From contig NC_092593.1 in assembly GCF_047663525.1 (NCBI RefSeq), positions 29,104,501-29,168,500 on the forward strand: a stretch of 64,000 nt of DNA. The letters run 5' to 3'. Shown here piece by piece: positions 11,291 to 22,653 of the stretch. The translations under genes and the position numbers were made by a program. How positions within the stretch are numbered: the first letter of the stretch is position 1; each line of letters begins with the position of its first letter. The notes beneath the pieces were generated by a model that saw only the letters and a program-made list of their open reading frames with translations, did no database searches and had not been told where the DNA came from. The DNA is from Anas platyrhynchos (lineage: Eukaryota > Chordata > Aves > Anseriformes > Anatidae).

Positions 11291-12944
11291 AACGGCATGC
11301 GAGGGCAGCAGGAAGGAAGCCGTAGCTCTGCAGCTCGCCCGCGGCTCGCCCCCGACTGCTGGGAGATCCAAGGGGATGTTTAGCTGTGAAAAGTCACTGC
11401 TTGTCAAGTGTAAAGCTTGCTGTAGGAGTATCTTGATTTCAGGCAAAAGTGCCCTCTAGGAAAAAAAAAAAAAGTCGAAACATCCCTCTTTAGCCTTTGG
11501 GGATGGGACGGTTGAATTTTCACTTCAAAATCACAGCCTACTTTAGAAATGGAAATCATTTTAGTACTGAGGCAGAGACAAAATCTTTCAATTTTAGCAA
11601 AATCAAATCTTTTATTTGACCCCAGATATGTGTCCCCCCCAGTTTTCAGGATAGGAATAAAATCTGGAGAAACGGACAACGGACAAAAACCGGGATCCTT
11701 GCAGACAGCCTCCTGTTGCACCTCTGTGTTTCACTCACCCCCTGATTCTCCTGCAGATCGGCAGCACCGCAGGGCAGTGACTCGCAGGCGTGGGGTTTGG
11801 TGTCTGGCAGCGGGCTGGTTACGAATTCCAGTGTGGCCATACAGGTATTTATGTAGGCAGCTGCCGTGTTGGTGACTCGCTTTTATTTTATGCTGCCTGA
11901 AGCATCCTGAGGCAGGAGCGGTGCCGGAGAGCCCGCACAGGAGCAGCTGGGCTGTGAAAGGCACCACAGCCGGGTGCTCTCCAAGCCCTGCTGCAGGCGA
12001 TGCTGGTTTCCCCTGTTTTGTGCACCCTGTGAGGAGCTGGGTGTGCAGGACGTGTCCCTGGGGGAAGTGTAATGTTTTTTCACGAGCAAAACTTTGGATA
12101 GGGCCCTGAAGAAGGGGTTGGACCCTGCAGCAGCCAGCAGGAGCATCCCTGGGGACAGACTGGTGCCCTGGGCCAGATGGGAGGGTGGGGAAGCCTGAGC
12201 CAGCAGGCCGTGAGCAACTGCTAAAATGTTCCTCTTGGGGTGCGTTTTGAGTGAATTTTCTAGCAACGTTTATTTTTGAAAGGCTTGCTATCAGTGTTAC
12301 TGAGCAAACCTGGCAGCTCCCCTTGCTCTGCCACAGCCCTGCTGGGAGCAGCACTGCTGGGATCTCACAGCACTAACGTGATGCACCCAGGGGTGCAATG
12401 CATGGCAAGGATCTTCTTGCCCTGGGTGCAGGGCAGACCACAGCAGCCCTCAGCTCAGCAGCAGGGTGAAAACGCCGAGCAAGTATCAGGCAGTGCAGGT
12501 AAATGGTGTGGAAGCAGCTCTGTGCAGTGCACATAGCTGAACGCAGGAGTCCCACCTGGAACAGACCTCCATGGAAGCAGATTGCAGGGGTCAATTACGC
12601 TCAAGAAAGCAGAAATGGTTGAAAGCACAGGTGAATTCAACTGGGAAAGTATTGTTGTGTATTGACCTTGTTCTCATGATCTTTCCCTAAACATCCACCC
12701 TTGTTACAGACCATAACAGCACGAGGTGCTTGCTAGAGCCGTTGCTGTTAGACAAGAACCTGAGCTAAGCTGATCTAAGTGAAGAATTGCTTACTGTCAG
12801 TGGTGGGCAATATTTTTACGCTCTTTCTAAACTGATAAAATAATTTTGCAGTGAAATGGTATTGATGGGAGTTGTCCCCTTCCCTCCCCCTGCATCTTCT
12901 GTCTCATTTTAAGCGCAGGGCCGATGGTGGGCACGCATGGTGAT
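11291..12944. other. Gene-free DNA
   Basis: Short overlapping ORFs only. A 13-A run sits near 11461-11473. Bases 11450-11460 hold GCCCTCTAGG, which on the minus strand matches the CTCF core CTAGAGGGCAC when read with the preceding GT. Segment 12600-12860 is AT-rich and could be regulatory, but shows no clear motif cluster. Confidence 0.5.
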
Positions 12945-12982
12945 CCCCTACAGTGAAACTGAAGTTTCACTGATTTTAGGGG
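12945..12982. other. Inverted repeat with interferon-element-like core
   Basis: CAGTGAAACT (12951-12960) and AGTTTCACTG (12963-12972) form a perfect 10-bp inverted repeat with a 2-base spacer. CCCCTA (12945-12950) further pairs with TAGGGG (12977-12982) across a one-sided 4-base bulge. GAAACTGAAG inside it approaches the IRF/ISRE pattern GAAANNGAAA on both strands. The palindrome is seen directly; IRF binding is inference. Confidence 0.65.
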
Positions 12983-14938
12983 GGAGAAAACAGAGAGGGC
13001 CAAGGGCTGGATCATTGCCTGGCTGCGGCAGGGTGCTCACGCCAGCCACCTCAGCTGCTCTCAAAGCACTGCTGTCCTCTCTGACAGCCCCATCTCACCC
13101 ATCCCCTGCCCCTTGCTGAGGGATCGGAGCCGTCAGGGCCATGCTCACTAGCTAACACCTTTCCCACACGATGAGCTTCTGCCGTGCTTCCTCCCCAGCT
13201 TAAAACTTCCCATCCTTTTAAGTTATTCTGGAGATGCTCAGCTGCCTCTTTGCCCCTTGGCCTTCCTCCCGCCTCCCTCCCCCAAATCCGGGGCGATACA
13301 GTCAAGCCCTAATGAAACACTGCCGGTGACTCAGGCCCACTGGCTGTTGTGGGTGACACGTGGCCCAGCTCACAAATGCCACCGCAGGCGTTAGCACAGG
13401 GCATTACATGGGCAGGGGGGCGGAGGGGAGCTCGGGGGGATGCTCTGCAATCGCTGCCCACCCGCAGGAGGCCGTGGCAGGGTCAGGATGGCGCGCGGTG
13501 GCTCCTCATCCCCAGGGCTGGGCAGCTGCCAGAAAGGGGCTGGCCACAGCTGGGTTTCCTGTTAAAAATAACTCCACGGCATAAACTTTCACGGGAGGAA
13601 GGGCAGAGAGCGGCGGGGTCTGGCGCCGTCCCCTCGGCCACATCAGAGCCCAGCTCAGCAAACATCTGCCCGGCCGGCGTGAGTCAGCAGCGGCTGGGGG
13701 CAAGGGCAGGAAATGTCTGAGTTTGACCCCGGCGAAACCCAGGGGAGACAAGCCTTTGGGGCTGGAAGGAAAACAAACACTGGGCTAAACCGATGCTCAG
13801 AGGACCTCTCGTCTCTGGCTTGTTGACCGCTTCACTTGCGTAAAAGCAGCAAAAATGGTGAGAGGAGAAAGAAAGAGAAGAGGTGAGGAGCACGGCATCC
13901 CAGAGAGGCGTGGGGAGGAAGGCTTCGCTGTTGGTGTTGCTGTTTGGCTGCAGCATTTCCTTTGTTTTCCCTGTGCCCCAAGCACCCAGCAGGACCGGGC
14001 TGCTCTGGCTGCATGGCATCAGCATGACCCCATTTGCTTTGCCGGGGCACAGGAGGATCTGTTTTCCCACACCCTCCTCATCCTCCCAACACCCCCAGTG
14101 CAAGGCACCTGTGGGCAAGGGGCTGCTGCAGCTTAGGGTGCATTTTCTGCCTTCCCACCCAGCGTTCCCCATCCCACACTGAGTTTCTTCTCCCTCTGGG
14201 CTGCTGTCACTGGCTGGGGGCTGTGTGACAGTCTGTGGAGTCGGGGTGCCCTCCAGGCCACATCTGCCCCTCGCAGAGGATGCTCTTGGCTGTCATTGAG
14301 TGAAGTCATGACCTTGCACATCATCAGGCAGGGCAATACGGTGGTCACCCCGCCAAGAAGAGGGCATCCCGAGCACACCGTGCTCACCAGTTCCTGCTCC
14401 ACAGGACAGCACAGCACCGCCGTGCCCATCCAGTGCTCCCCAGGTCGTGCCGGTGGTGGATTCCCTCGTCCTGCCAGAGCCGCCTGGTACAGCAGCGCTG
14501 GGAGGAGACGCTGGTAATTTTCCACTATCCCCGGCATCGGGAGGCACAGAGCAAGCACTGAAAACCTGGCGAGGCTCCACCGCGGGTTCACACCTATTGC
14601 TTTCGCAAGACGTGCGATGATAAAACCCTGAAAGGCAAAGAAAGGCCATTGCTCTGATTCACTTAGCATGCTGCAAGCTGTCTTGTTTTGTTCCCTCTCC
14701 TCTTTTTCTTTTTCCTTCCCTGTTCTGGGAGACGAGGGGGGAGCGTTACGTGTTCCCAGGCTATTTCAGGCCATCGCAGCACTGGTGTCTCAGGTAGCCT
14801 GACCCCGCCACCCCGCTTCTGTCCCAGCCCTCTCAGCGATCCCAGGATCCGCATGTCGGCTGTGACACTTCCTAATTGCTCAAGATGGATTGCTTAAGAA
14901 AAAGCCTTCCATATGGTCCACAGGATTTATTTTTTTTT
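12983..14938. other. GC-rich gene-free DNA
   Basis: GC-rich sequence with clustered CpGs around 13380-13690 but no extended CpG island. Overlapping ORFs on both strands (up to 178 codons at 14133-14669 minus) reflect low stop density. None shows a recognisable domain. No repeat family was identified. Confidence 0.5.
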
Positions 14939-15787
14939 TTATATTCCCCCCCCCTCCCCGTTTCTACAACTGTTACAGGAAAAGATATTTTTCCCCATTT
15001 GACATATATGTAATCTTCTTCTGATACACAAATGCCAGATGGCACTGCAAAAAGATAATAAATGTGTCTGCAGCCTTCGACAGTTAAGTCTGTGAACCTC
15101 GAAAATGGCTACAGAGGAGCTGGGAGTGGCTGGGCTCAATTTTTTTTTTTTTGGTCGGGGGTGTTGAAAACGAAGCATTTCATCTAAGGGGGTTAGGTGA
15201 GCCTGGAAATGCTCTGTGCCTGCCCCATGCCTGAGCCTGCTGGGGATGCTGCTGCCAGAGGATGGAGAGGCTCCGATGGTGGCTCTGCTGCTCCCAAGGT
15301 GGACAGGGGAGTTGGCAAGCTCCCAGTGTGGAGATGCAGGAGGAATATGTATTATTCTGCCTGTATATAGCCATCTTTTGGTGTGCTGGAAAACACAAAG
15401 TTTTTGATAAAACCATGCCAAACTCTTGGTTTTTGTGATGCTGGATGTCTTGCTGGCTTCTCCCAGGGAAGCTTTCCTGCTGGGCATATTTGGAGTGTGC
15501 TGGTTGTGGCTGTGGTCGAAACACAACACGGGCCCTTCAAACAAGCCCTGTGTGACCTGGCCTGGGGTTTGCACAGCAGCGAGCAAATAAAAGCCAGCTC
15601 GCCTCTGCCAGGTGAGCGCTCTGTGCCCGTGCCTTGTGTCAACCGTGGGAAGGAAATTCGAACTGCAGAGGGATTTGGGTCTTAAAACCACCTCTGGGAA
15701 GGGGCCCTGTGGTTGAACCAGCAACAAGGAAAGCAGATTCCTGACACCTGGTGAAACAAAACTGTTTGCAGCCGATGGGCACCTCAC
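14939..15787 (-). CDS. Unrecognised 282-codon ORF
   Basis: An uninterrupted minus-strand frame of 282 codons lies in DNA of moderate GC, where such a length is rarer than in the GC-rich ORFs nearby. The peptide has no signal sequence or domain I recognise. A PKKKK patch comes from the poly-T near 15139-15151, and the Gly-rich C-terminus comes from the C-run near 14946-14957. Those simple-repeat-derived ends argue against a real protein. It is listed because of its length only. Confidence 0.08.
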   Translation of the reverse strand: MRCPSAANSFVSPGVRNLLSLLLVQPQGPFPEVVLRPKSLCSSNFLPTVDTRHGHRALTWQRRAGFYLLAAVQTPGQVTQGLFEGPVLCFDHSHNQHTPNMPSRKASLGEASKTSSITKTKSLAWFYQKLCVFQHTKRWLYTGRIIHIPPASPHWELANSPVHLGSSRATIGASPSSGSSIPSRLRHGAGTEHFQAHLTPLDEMLRFQHPRPKKKKLSPATPSSSVAIFEVHRLNCRRLQTHLLSFCSAIWHLCIRRRLHICQMGKNIFSCNSCRNGEGGGI

Positions 15788-17880
15788 CGTCGGGTTTGGA
15801 GGGACTTTGAATCGGGTACTGGAAACCCAGGGAGGAGAGCTGTGAAGAGTCCTGCCTGCTGCAAGGGCGGGTGAGCAAGATGGCCTTTAATTTGGTTAGG
15901 AGCACCATCCTGTAACCATGTTACTCTATGTAAATGTTGCTTAACGCTAATCTGCTAACACAATTTCTCTAATTATGGGGATGAAAAACGACTGTCTTCT
16001 TGCTTTGTGCTCTGGGATAACCTTGGAAACGCAGTATTTTGCTGCAGCAAGGAATTTCCTCTCCAAACCTTTGTTTAATAAACAGATACAAGAGCAATCA
16101 GGTTGCAAAGCGCTTTCCTGGAAAAGGGCAGATTTCTTTTTTTTTTTTTTTTTTTTGCTGAGGCTGCGGGGGAAGGGAGGCCGTCCGTCTGTCTTCACGC
16201 ATTGAACTCCTTTTCTCACGCCGCGCCGCTCCTGTTGGCGCTGTGACTCACCCCAAGCCATGGATCTGCTTTTCTGCAGAGGCGGCTCGGCCTCGCCGGG
16301 GCAGCCCCTGCTTTCACCAGCAGGCACCTCGCTGGCTTGGGTTTCGTCTCTTCCCCATGACATCCATGTGCATGGGGGAGGCAGGGAGGGATGGGGCATG
16401 GCCTCCGCACACGTGCTCTGTTACCTTTCCTCCTGCTGCACTGTCCCGTAATTTCTTCCTTTATCCCAGGGAAGCACCCTCCGGAGCCACCTGCCCCCAC
16501 CAACACAACGTACCACAGATGATGGTCTCCACGACCCACCAGGTTTCAGGAAGATGAGGGGTTCCCAGCCTCAGCTCAGGAGTGGCTTTTTGCACGATGT
16601 TCACCTGCGATGAACTCAGCTCAGCTTCGTGGTACCTGCCGGGCAGGCTCGAGACCTCCAGAGGTCCTGCACAGCTGAATTTTTTCTGCTGCTGACCAGA
16701 AGAAATCTGATGTTTAGGACAGGCTGCAGGGCTGATGGATATCAGCTGGGGAAAAGGCTGCCCAGCTCTTTGGCCTGCTGCTTTCACTCCACAGCCCCAT
16801 CCAGGAATTTTCCGCAGCCTTTGTACAGATAATCAGTCACGCCATCCCCAAACCAGTTGATGGCCTGCGAGTGAGGTTGTGCAACTCTTTTTTTTTTTTT
16901 TTCTTTTAAAGCTTTACCACAAAATACAAGCTATATGGGAGGTAAACCTGCTTGTGCACGAGGAAATTAAACTGGCATGGCTTTTATCGTGCCTGATCCA
17001 GAATATCTGCCCGCGTGGGCATGCTTATTCTGGAGCAAGGGCTGAGCCCAATGCACCTGATGCGATCTCTCTGCTGGGGAGTGTCCAGCAGGCAGGCGTG
17101 GGATGTGCCCACGAGGATGAGCTCGGAGGGGATGTCCCCACTCTGTGGCCCTCTGTGAAATCATGCAGCTTTCTGCAGGACACAACAGGCTGCAAGGTGA
17201 CGGGTGCTGTTCTTAGCGTGTGCAAGGTGAGCTTGCTACACCTCTGTGTCTGTCCAGGGGTGACCGTGTCTCTTCCCTCCAGCTGCAACCATCAGTTCTG
17301 CTTCCAGTTAATGCATTTTTCTGCTGGGCCTTTTGATATCTGAACCTTTCCTGGTGCTCCACGGCTGAGTGAACAGAAGAAACACCCTCCTGCGCCATGG
17401 GGCTTTGGGCTCATTGCGGCTGGCTGCTGGACATGAACTTTGAAGGCTCTCTAGGCTATCCAGTGAGGGGAAAAATGTAAAAAGGAGTGAAGCCTCAGAA
17501 TGACATTGCTGGTTTCCCTGTAAATACTCAGTGTCATCACTCCCCCTACCATTTACCATAACCCTGAACTGCTTTCATACTTTATTTTTAACCAGAAAGG
17601 TGGGCGACTGCCACAAACAGCATCCCCCCTGCCTGTGGGCACACAAGCCAGGGAGGAAATATTTTCTGGCTGGATCTCCGACCTGCAGCCAGCAACATCT
17701 GGGCTCCTCCAGAGGCAGCTGGCGAGGCTGGCCAAGGAGGCCTGTGGCAGATGTGCTGCTGATTCAGAGACATCCAAACACGGGTGTCCTACAGGCAGGG
17801 CCTTGGCATTGAGGTGACCTCGGCCTTCCTTCGTGCCCAGGGCCAGCACAGAGCCACCAGCTCCGTGGTGGGGCTCGCTG
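15788..17880. other. Gene-free DNA with two poly-T runs
   Basis: AT-rich around 15910-16110 (possible regulatory island with TTTGTTTAATAAACAGA) and GC-rich elsewhere. T-runs lie at 16137-16156 (20 T) and 16888-16902 (15 T). ORFs are short and overlapping. No transposon or RNA gene was recognised. Confidence 0.5.
16137..16156. repeat. Poly-T run (20 T)
   Basis: A homopolymer of 20 T. A second, 15-T run lies at 16888-16902. Neither is next to a recognisable retrotransposon tail, so they are annotated as simple repeats. Confidence 0.9.
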
Positions 17881-18130
17881 CTGCAGAGCCCGCTCTCTCA
17901 CAGGGTTAAATAACAGTGGAAGCGCTGAGAAAGTGTTTGTGGTGTTATATCAGCTAAAGAGCTGTTGAGACCAGCGAAGCGGTTATTAGATTTGTCCCTA
18001 ACACTTATTAAGTTTGTGCCTGCTGCTGAGATGGTCGTGCTGCTCCTCTGTGTATCCGCGGACATGTCAGCTATACCAAGGCATTTCCAATTATCCCGTC
18101 ACCTACCAGATAAGGTGGGCTCAAATAGTT
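17881..18130. promoter_or_regulatory. Candidate conserved noncoding element
   Basis: This segment has little CpG and no sustained ORF, and is enriched in words such as GGGTTAAATAACAG, TTATTAGATTT and CTTATTAAGTTTG. It is bounded by GC-rich DNA to the left and an A-run (about 18146-18157) to the right. It looks like an enhancer-type island, but there is no single diagnostic motif. Confidence 0.28.
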
Positions 18131-19460
18131 TCTTTAATTTCTTGGAAAAAAAAAAAAGCAGAGGAGAAATGCAGCAGCTCAGTGATTCTGTATTTTACAT
18201 GGCCTTCGCATAGCAAATGCAAGCTCAGTTTCCTTTCAGGAAGCCAGAGGAGGGCACATTCTCACACATGTGCACGCTCACACACACGCGTGCACGCCAG
18301 CAGCACTGTGGGCAGATAACACTCCATCCCACCCTTCTGCCCTTGCCGTCTTCAACATTTCCTCTTAGGTTCTGCAGAGGGTTTTGCAGGCAAGGAAGGA
18401 ACAGATAAATATGGGACTTTTTTTAGTATTCAGCTCTTTTCTTTCCTGCAGTGCTGCCCACAATCCGGAGAAGTTGCCTCCAAAGCATGTGCCCATTGAT
18501 GCACCCATGGGCCAGGCTGGATCTCTGTGCAGCACCGTGCTGGCACTCCTCTGCGTGCTCCCCCTGCTCCCCCAGACCCCACAGAGCAAAGGTGGGGAGG
18601 TGCACACAGCTCAGTTTTTGCTGACCTGTGTCTCTGATGACCTGGGCTTTCCAGCTTGCATAAGGAGCTCAGAAGCGCCTGGGGCTCGATTTCAAAAGGC
18701 ATTTCATTTCTAACAGGCAGGTGAATTTGGCGCTTAACTTCCAGTGAGATCTAACTAACCGGCCTAAGTGCTTTTACAGTCCTCGCTGGGTGCCTATCTA
18801 TATCTTTAGGTAGGGAGATAGGGGGGGAAATGTGGCTTTTAATAGCTCGTTAGTCAGAGCGAGGCATGCCTGTGCTGCAGGCAAGCAGCTGTGCTGCTGC
18901 AGCGTGTGGACAGACCCAGGGGACTGCTGGAGGCTCCCGTGCCAGGACCAGGCAGGACTCAGCCCAGGTAAATCCTCTCCCATAGTACCTGGAGCAACAC
19001 GCAACCCAAAAGCTGTATGATTTGAAAGGAGACAGGCTTCAGGCTATTAAAAAATGATCGATTTACCAGCGTGGTCTATGGTTTGCCCTTACAGGTGTTG
19101 TGTGTCCCCTGGGGAAGCCACAGGCTGTCCCCATCGGTGGGCCAGGGCTGTGGGGACAGAGGGACAGCGCAGGGCTCTGCTGGGGAGCACTGCTGGAACC
19201 AGCAGCAGAAACATCCAGCTGGCCAGCTAGGGCAGGAATGAGCAGCTTCGAGATACAGCAGGAAGGATTTCGGTCAGGCATCAGGAAACACTTTCTATTA
19301 GTAGGAAAAGTGAAACACCTGGAGGGACACAGCTCGATTCCCAGCTCTGCTGTGATTTCAACATGACCTGAGCGAGCCCCTCAGCCCCATCGCACACCTT
19401 TTGCCCATCTCTGCACTGGTGTTATGAGCACTGCCCTCCCCTGCAGGGCTGCTGTACATC
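18131..19460. other. Gene-free DNA
   Basis: Contains an imperfect alternating CA/CG-rich tract around 18259-18300 with CACACACGCGTGCACG, which can adopt left-handed DNA in principle. ORFs are short. No repeat family or RNA gene was recognised. Confidence 0.5.
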
Positions 19461-20110
19461 AAACGAGCTATTTAAAGCCCGTAGCAAACAAGCCTTACAG
19501 AGATATTCGCTATTATTTCTGATTGTGTGGACTCCAGAGTGACTGATTATCATTTTTTCCCCGTGAGCAAAATGATGGTTGTCATAAAGAATGCTTTAGG
19601 GTTTAAGACAGATACAGACTCTTTTAACAGCATTTATTTCTGAAGAACCTTCATCTTTACTCTCCCTCACGACAGCTGGTTTTTGAGTCATGAGCTAGTT
19701 GCAATTACTCTGCCTCTGTAATTCTGTCTTCCCCACACTCTTCCTGGCTTCAGAGCCACTGGAGGATGGTCACCTGTGTGGAGCTGTGCACAAAAATTGG
19801 ATCCCAGCTGCAGGCAAGGGTAGGAGGAAGTGAACGTGGAATATTTCAATTTAAAGTGTGTTTATTGTGCATTCTGTCACTGATTTGATGTAAAAAAATT
19901 TGCATGCAAATGACAGCAGATTTGCATCTCTCCTTTCATTGACTGCAGATGTTGAAAAAAAAAATATATTCCAAGGCTTTTTTTAAAGCTTTCAAAACAT
20001 CTTAGTGGAGATTTTGGCGGCTGCCCTATTAACGCATCTACGTAAATATGCTGACCTCTCCTGAAAACAGTAAGCTGATGCCAGGGCATTTGCATTGATG
20101 TGTTCACTGC
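19461..20110. promoter_or_regulatory. Candidate POU/homeodomain enhancer island
   Basis: An AT-rich stretch without credible ORFs that holds four octamer words. Three are within 30 bases (19898-19927) and one is at 20088-20095. The left half (19470-19700) is AT-rich enhancer-like sequence with TGATTATCATTTT and AACAGCATTTATTTC words. Octamers ATGCAAAT/ATTTGCAT are the classic POU-factor site. Function as an enhancer is inference. Confidence 0.4.
19898..19927. promoter_or_regulatory. Palindromic octamer plus third octamer
   Basis: ATTTGCATGCAAAT (19898-19911) is a perfect 14-bp palindrome made of two full octamers, ATTTGCAT and ATGCAAAT, sharing two bases. Eight bases further on, a third ATTTGCAT begins (19920-19927). 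Back-to-back octamers can be bound by POU dimers. The words are seen directly; occupancy is not known. Confidence 0.6.
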
Positions 20111-22540
20111 AGCGCGCTGCAGTCTTTGCCCCTCCAAGATTTCCAGCATCTTTTGGGAAATATGTGCTGCTGACAACCTTGGACATGGAACCATGTCTCT
20201 TGTAAAAATGTGTTTTTACATCGAAACATGTGGAAGAGTTTTTCTAATTTCCATGAAGATGCTAGATGTTTTTTATGAGTTGGAGGTGGAAGGAAATGAG
20301 GAGCGAGGCACCAGGCAGCCAGGAGGCACCCACAGAGCTTTGGAGGCATCGTCTTCCATTATCAGTAGTGGGCACTGAGATCAGAGCAGCCTTGGGCAAT
20401 GGGACTGAAATTGCTTTCCCTTCCCTGGGACCAGGTAGGCTGTGAAATCCATCGTGAGCACCTCAGGAACATCCAGAAGATGTCCTGGGATGTGCCTGGG
20501 GGAGGTCACATCTACAGGGCTCCCCATGCAGCCCTCTCCCAGGGCAGGGCTGTCTCCAGAGACCAGTGACCACGGCCCCAGGTTTTGTGCAGAGCAGGTT
20601 AGGAACACCTTTTCTTTGTTTTCTGGGCGGCCCTCGACTCCAGGCAATCTGAGCCTGCTTATCAGAAGGCTGCTGCATATTTACATACAGGCTGTGTACA
20701 CAAAATTACACTGTATGGGGTGCTCTGCTTTGCCTATGTTATAAGATAACGTAGCAAATTTGCAGCCCCAGCAGCAGGCCTGGTAAACAGGGCACAAAGT
20801 GGGTCCTAAAACCCACTCAAGCAGTAGCTGTTTTCCTTTCCTAATCTCCCGAGTGAAGAGTTGAATATTAAGCCTCTCTCTTGACTTGATTTATTCCAGT
20901 CACCCATGTTTCAACCATTGTGTGGGAATCGAGGACCTTCTTTTTCCCCAGTCAAAGTATTCTTTGACTAGGGAAGCTACAAAAATGACCAAAAGGGGGG
21001 AAAAATAAAAATAAAAACAAAACTAAGAAACTAACCACTAAACATAAACAGGAACCGGGCTGCTAATGAAACAAGCTCTGCTGAGGTTGCTGTGACTCTA
21101 CAAAAAATTGGCAAAAAAGTTACTCTTCTAAAGCTGCCAGGTTTAAATAAGATGCTATCTGTGTGGAGATTTTTTTAACATTAGCTCTGCATCTGTCTTC
21201 AGCTAAGAGATATAAATAGATTTATACCTTTCTTTCTATGTATATAATTTTATATATAGGTGTGAGTGCACATTAAGTGTATGCGTGTGTATGTGTATAT
21301 AAAATATGCACAGTATCTAGATAGAGCCATCCATCTATCAAGTTATAGGCCTATCTTGTGCTCATTCTAGAAAGGATTTAAAAGGAATTGCCTAAATACA
21401 TAATACATGCTAGGGTTTTTTCTTTTTAAGAGACGAGTCAAGTCAAATGCTATGATATAAATTTTTAATACCCCTATGACCTGATTTTTTTTTTCGTCTT
21501 GTGCAAGGAAGTTAACAATATGAAATGTCTTTCTGTTGTCTCTAATCATGGGCTGATTTGATAAGCTGTAATTATTATTCATATTTGAGATCTGCAGCTA
21601 GGGAGATGCGGGAGGTGTGGGGACCATTGGGATGTTTAGGTTTATTATTATTTATTACTGCTATGAATAAAAGAATAACGATTACAGAGATTCTGCCAAG
21701 TAGTTCACGCTGCAAATTTAACCCATTTAAAAACTGTTGCAATCCATTTACATCTGATGGATTCTGCAAGTCTCTTTAATCATGTTTTTTGGTTCCTTAC
21801 CCTATCGCAGAGGTTGTAAATCTGAAAGAAATGGAAGGAACGATTTTTGTAGGCCCTATCAAAATGCATTGTGTTTGTTGTTTGACCTTGGGCACTCTGT
21901 CTCCTTAGGAACACTGGAGGAAGATTGCAAGGAGTACTCGTGTCACAGCTGCAATTGTGGTTATTACTATTCATCATCTTACTAGGCACAGCATTCAAAG
22001 ACTTGTGCTGAGCAGAGAGAGAGTTGTGATCCCCATTATTATCAATATCCAGTGCTTTACAAGTGTCTTGGCAAAGGTGAAGGGGGTTGGTAAGTGGGAA
22101 ACAGCAAACAGCATCTTTACTTCGAGAGCAATATGTGCTTGTGTTGATTTCAGCGCTGCTTCTCTCGAATAAACTCAGAAATCTTTGTCTGTCTGGGAAC
22201 TGCCAGTGTCCTTGAAAACGTCCCGGTGCTTGCACCAGGCTGGACTGAACATCCTCCTGCCTGGATAGGTGACAGCAGGTGGAACGGCATTTTAAAGACT
22301 CTGAGATGTCCATGCAAAGGAGAGGAAAAGTGCAAAATGCGTGCCTAGCAAGGTGGTGGGGAATGGGTCATCACCTCTGAGAGAGAGGAGGAAATGGATC
22401 CGATGGGGACCCTGTTTTGCTGGGGGTGCTTTGCTGTAAATGCAGGCATCTATCACCTCCATCACGCCTCGTGAGGAAGTGGTGGAGGTCAGCTCCGTGC
22501 TCTCTCACAGTGGGGAGAGCGATTCTCCTGAACATCCCCC
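20111..22540. other. AT-rich gene-free block
   Basis: Long AT-rich tracts (20740-22150) carry TATATA/TGTGTG patches near 21235-21310 and many TAATTATTATT-like words. The 177-codon minus ORF at 21780-22313 has no recognisable domain and lies in the same AT-rich regulatory-looking DNA. A hairpin occurs at 20944-20975. The block may hold several enhancers; I could not resolve them. Confidence 0.4.
20944..20975. other. Inverted repeat with CTTTGA cores
   Basis: AGTCAAAG (20950-20957) pairs with CTTTGACT (20962-20969) around a TATT loop. After one C/A mismatch, TTCCC (20944-20948) pairs with GGGAA (20971-20975). The stem is 13 bp with one mismatch. Each arm carries CTTTGA, the core of TCF/LEF sites, so a paired TCF site is one reading. 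Confidence 0.55.
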
Positions 22541-22653
22541 ATGATGTTGAACTTAGCGATATGGTTTAGTGGAGGACTTGTTAGTGTTAGGTCAGAGGTT
22601 GGATTCGATGATCTTGAGGTCTCTTCCAACCTAGACAATCCTGTGATTCTATG
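22541..22653 (+). mobile_element. CR1 LINE 3'-end fragment
   Basis: The sequence has the characteristic avian CR1 3' terminus. GGTTTAGTGGAGGACTTG is followed by a GGTTGGATTCGATGATC stretch, then CTCTTCCAACCTAGACAATC and the terminal GATTCTATG. CR1 elements are typically 5'-truncated non-LTR retrotransposons that end in short repeats of this terminal motif. Only one clear terminal unit is present here. The element is on the + strand, retains about 110 bp and cannot encode protein. Confidence 0.9.

Noticed and set aside
13380..13690. CpG-island promoter
   Set aside because: CpGs are clustered but the stretch is short and patchy, with no transcript start or exon beside it.
21780..22313. 177-codon minus ORF
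   Set aside because: It lies in AT-rich, enhancer-like DNA and has no domain, signal peptide or splice support.
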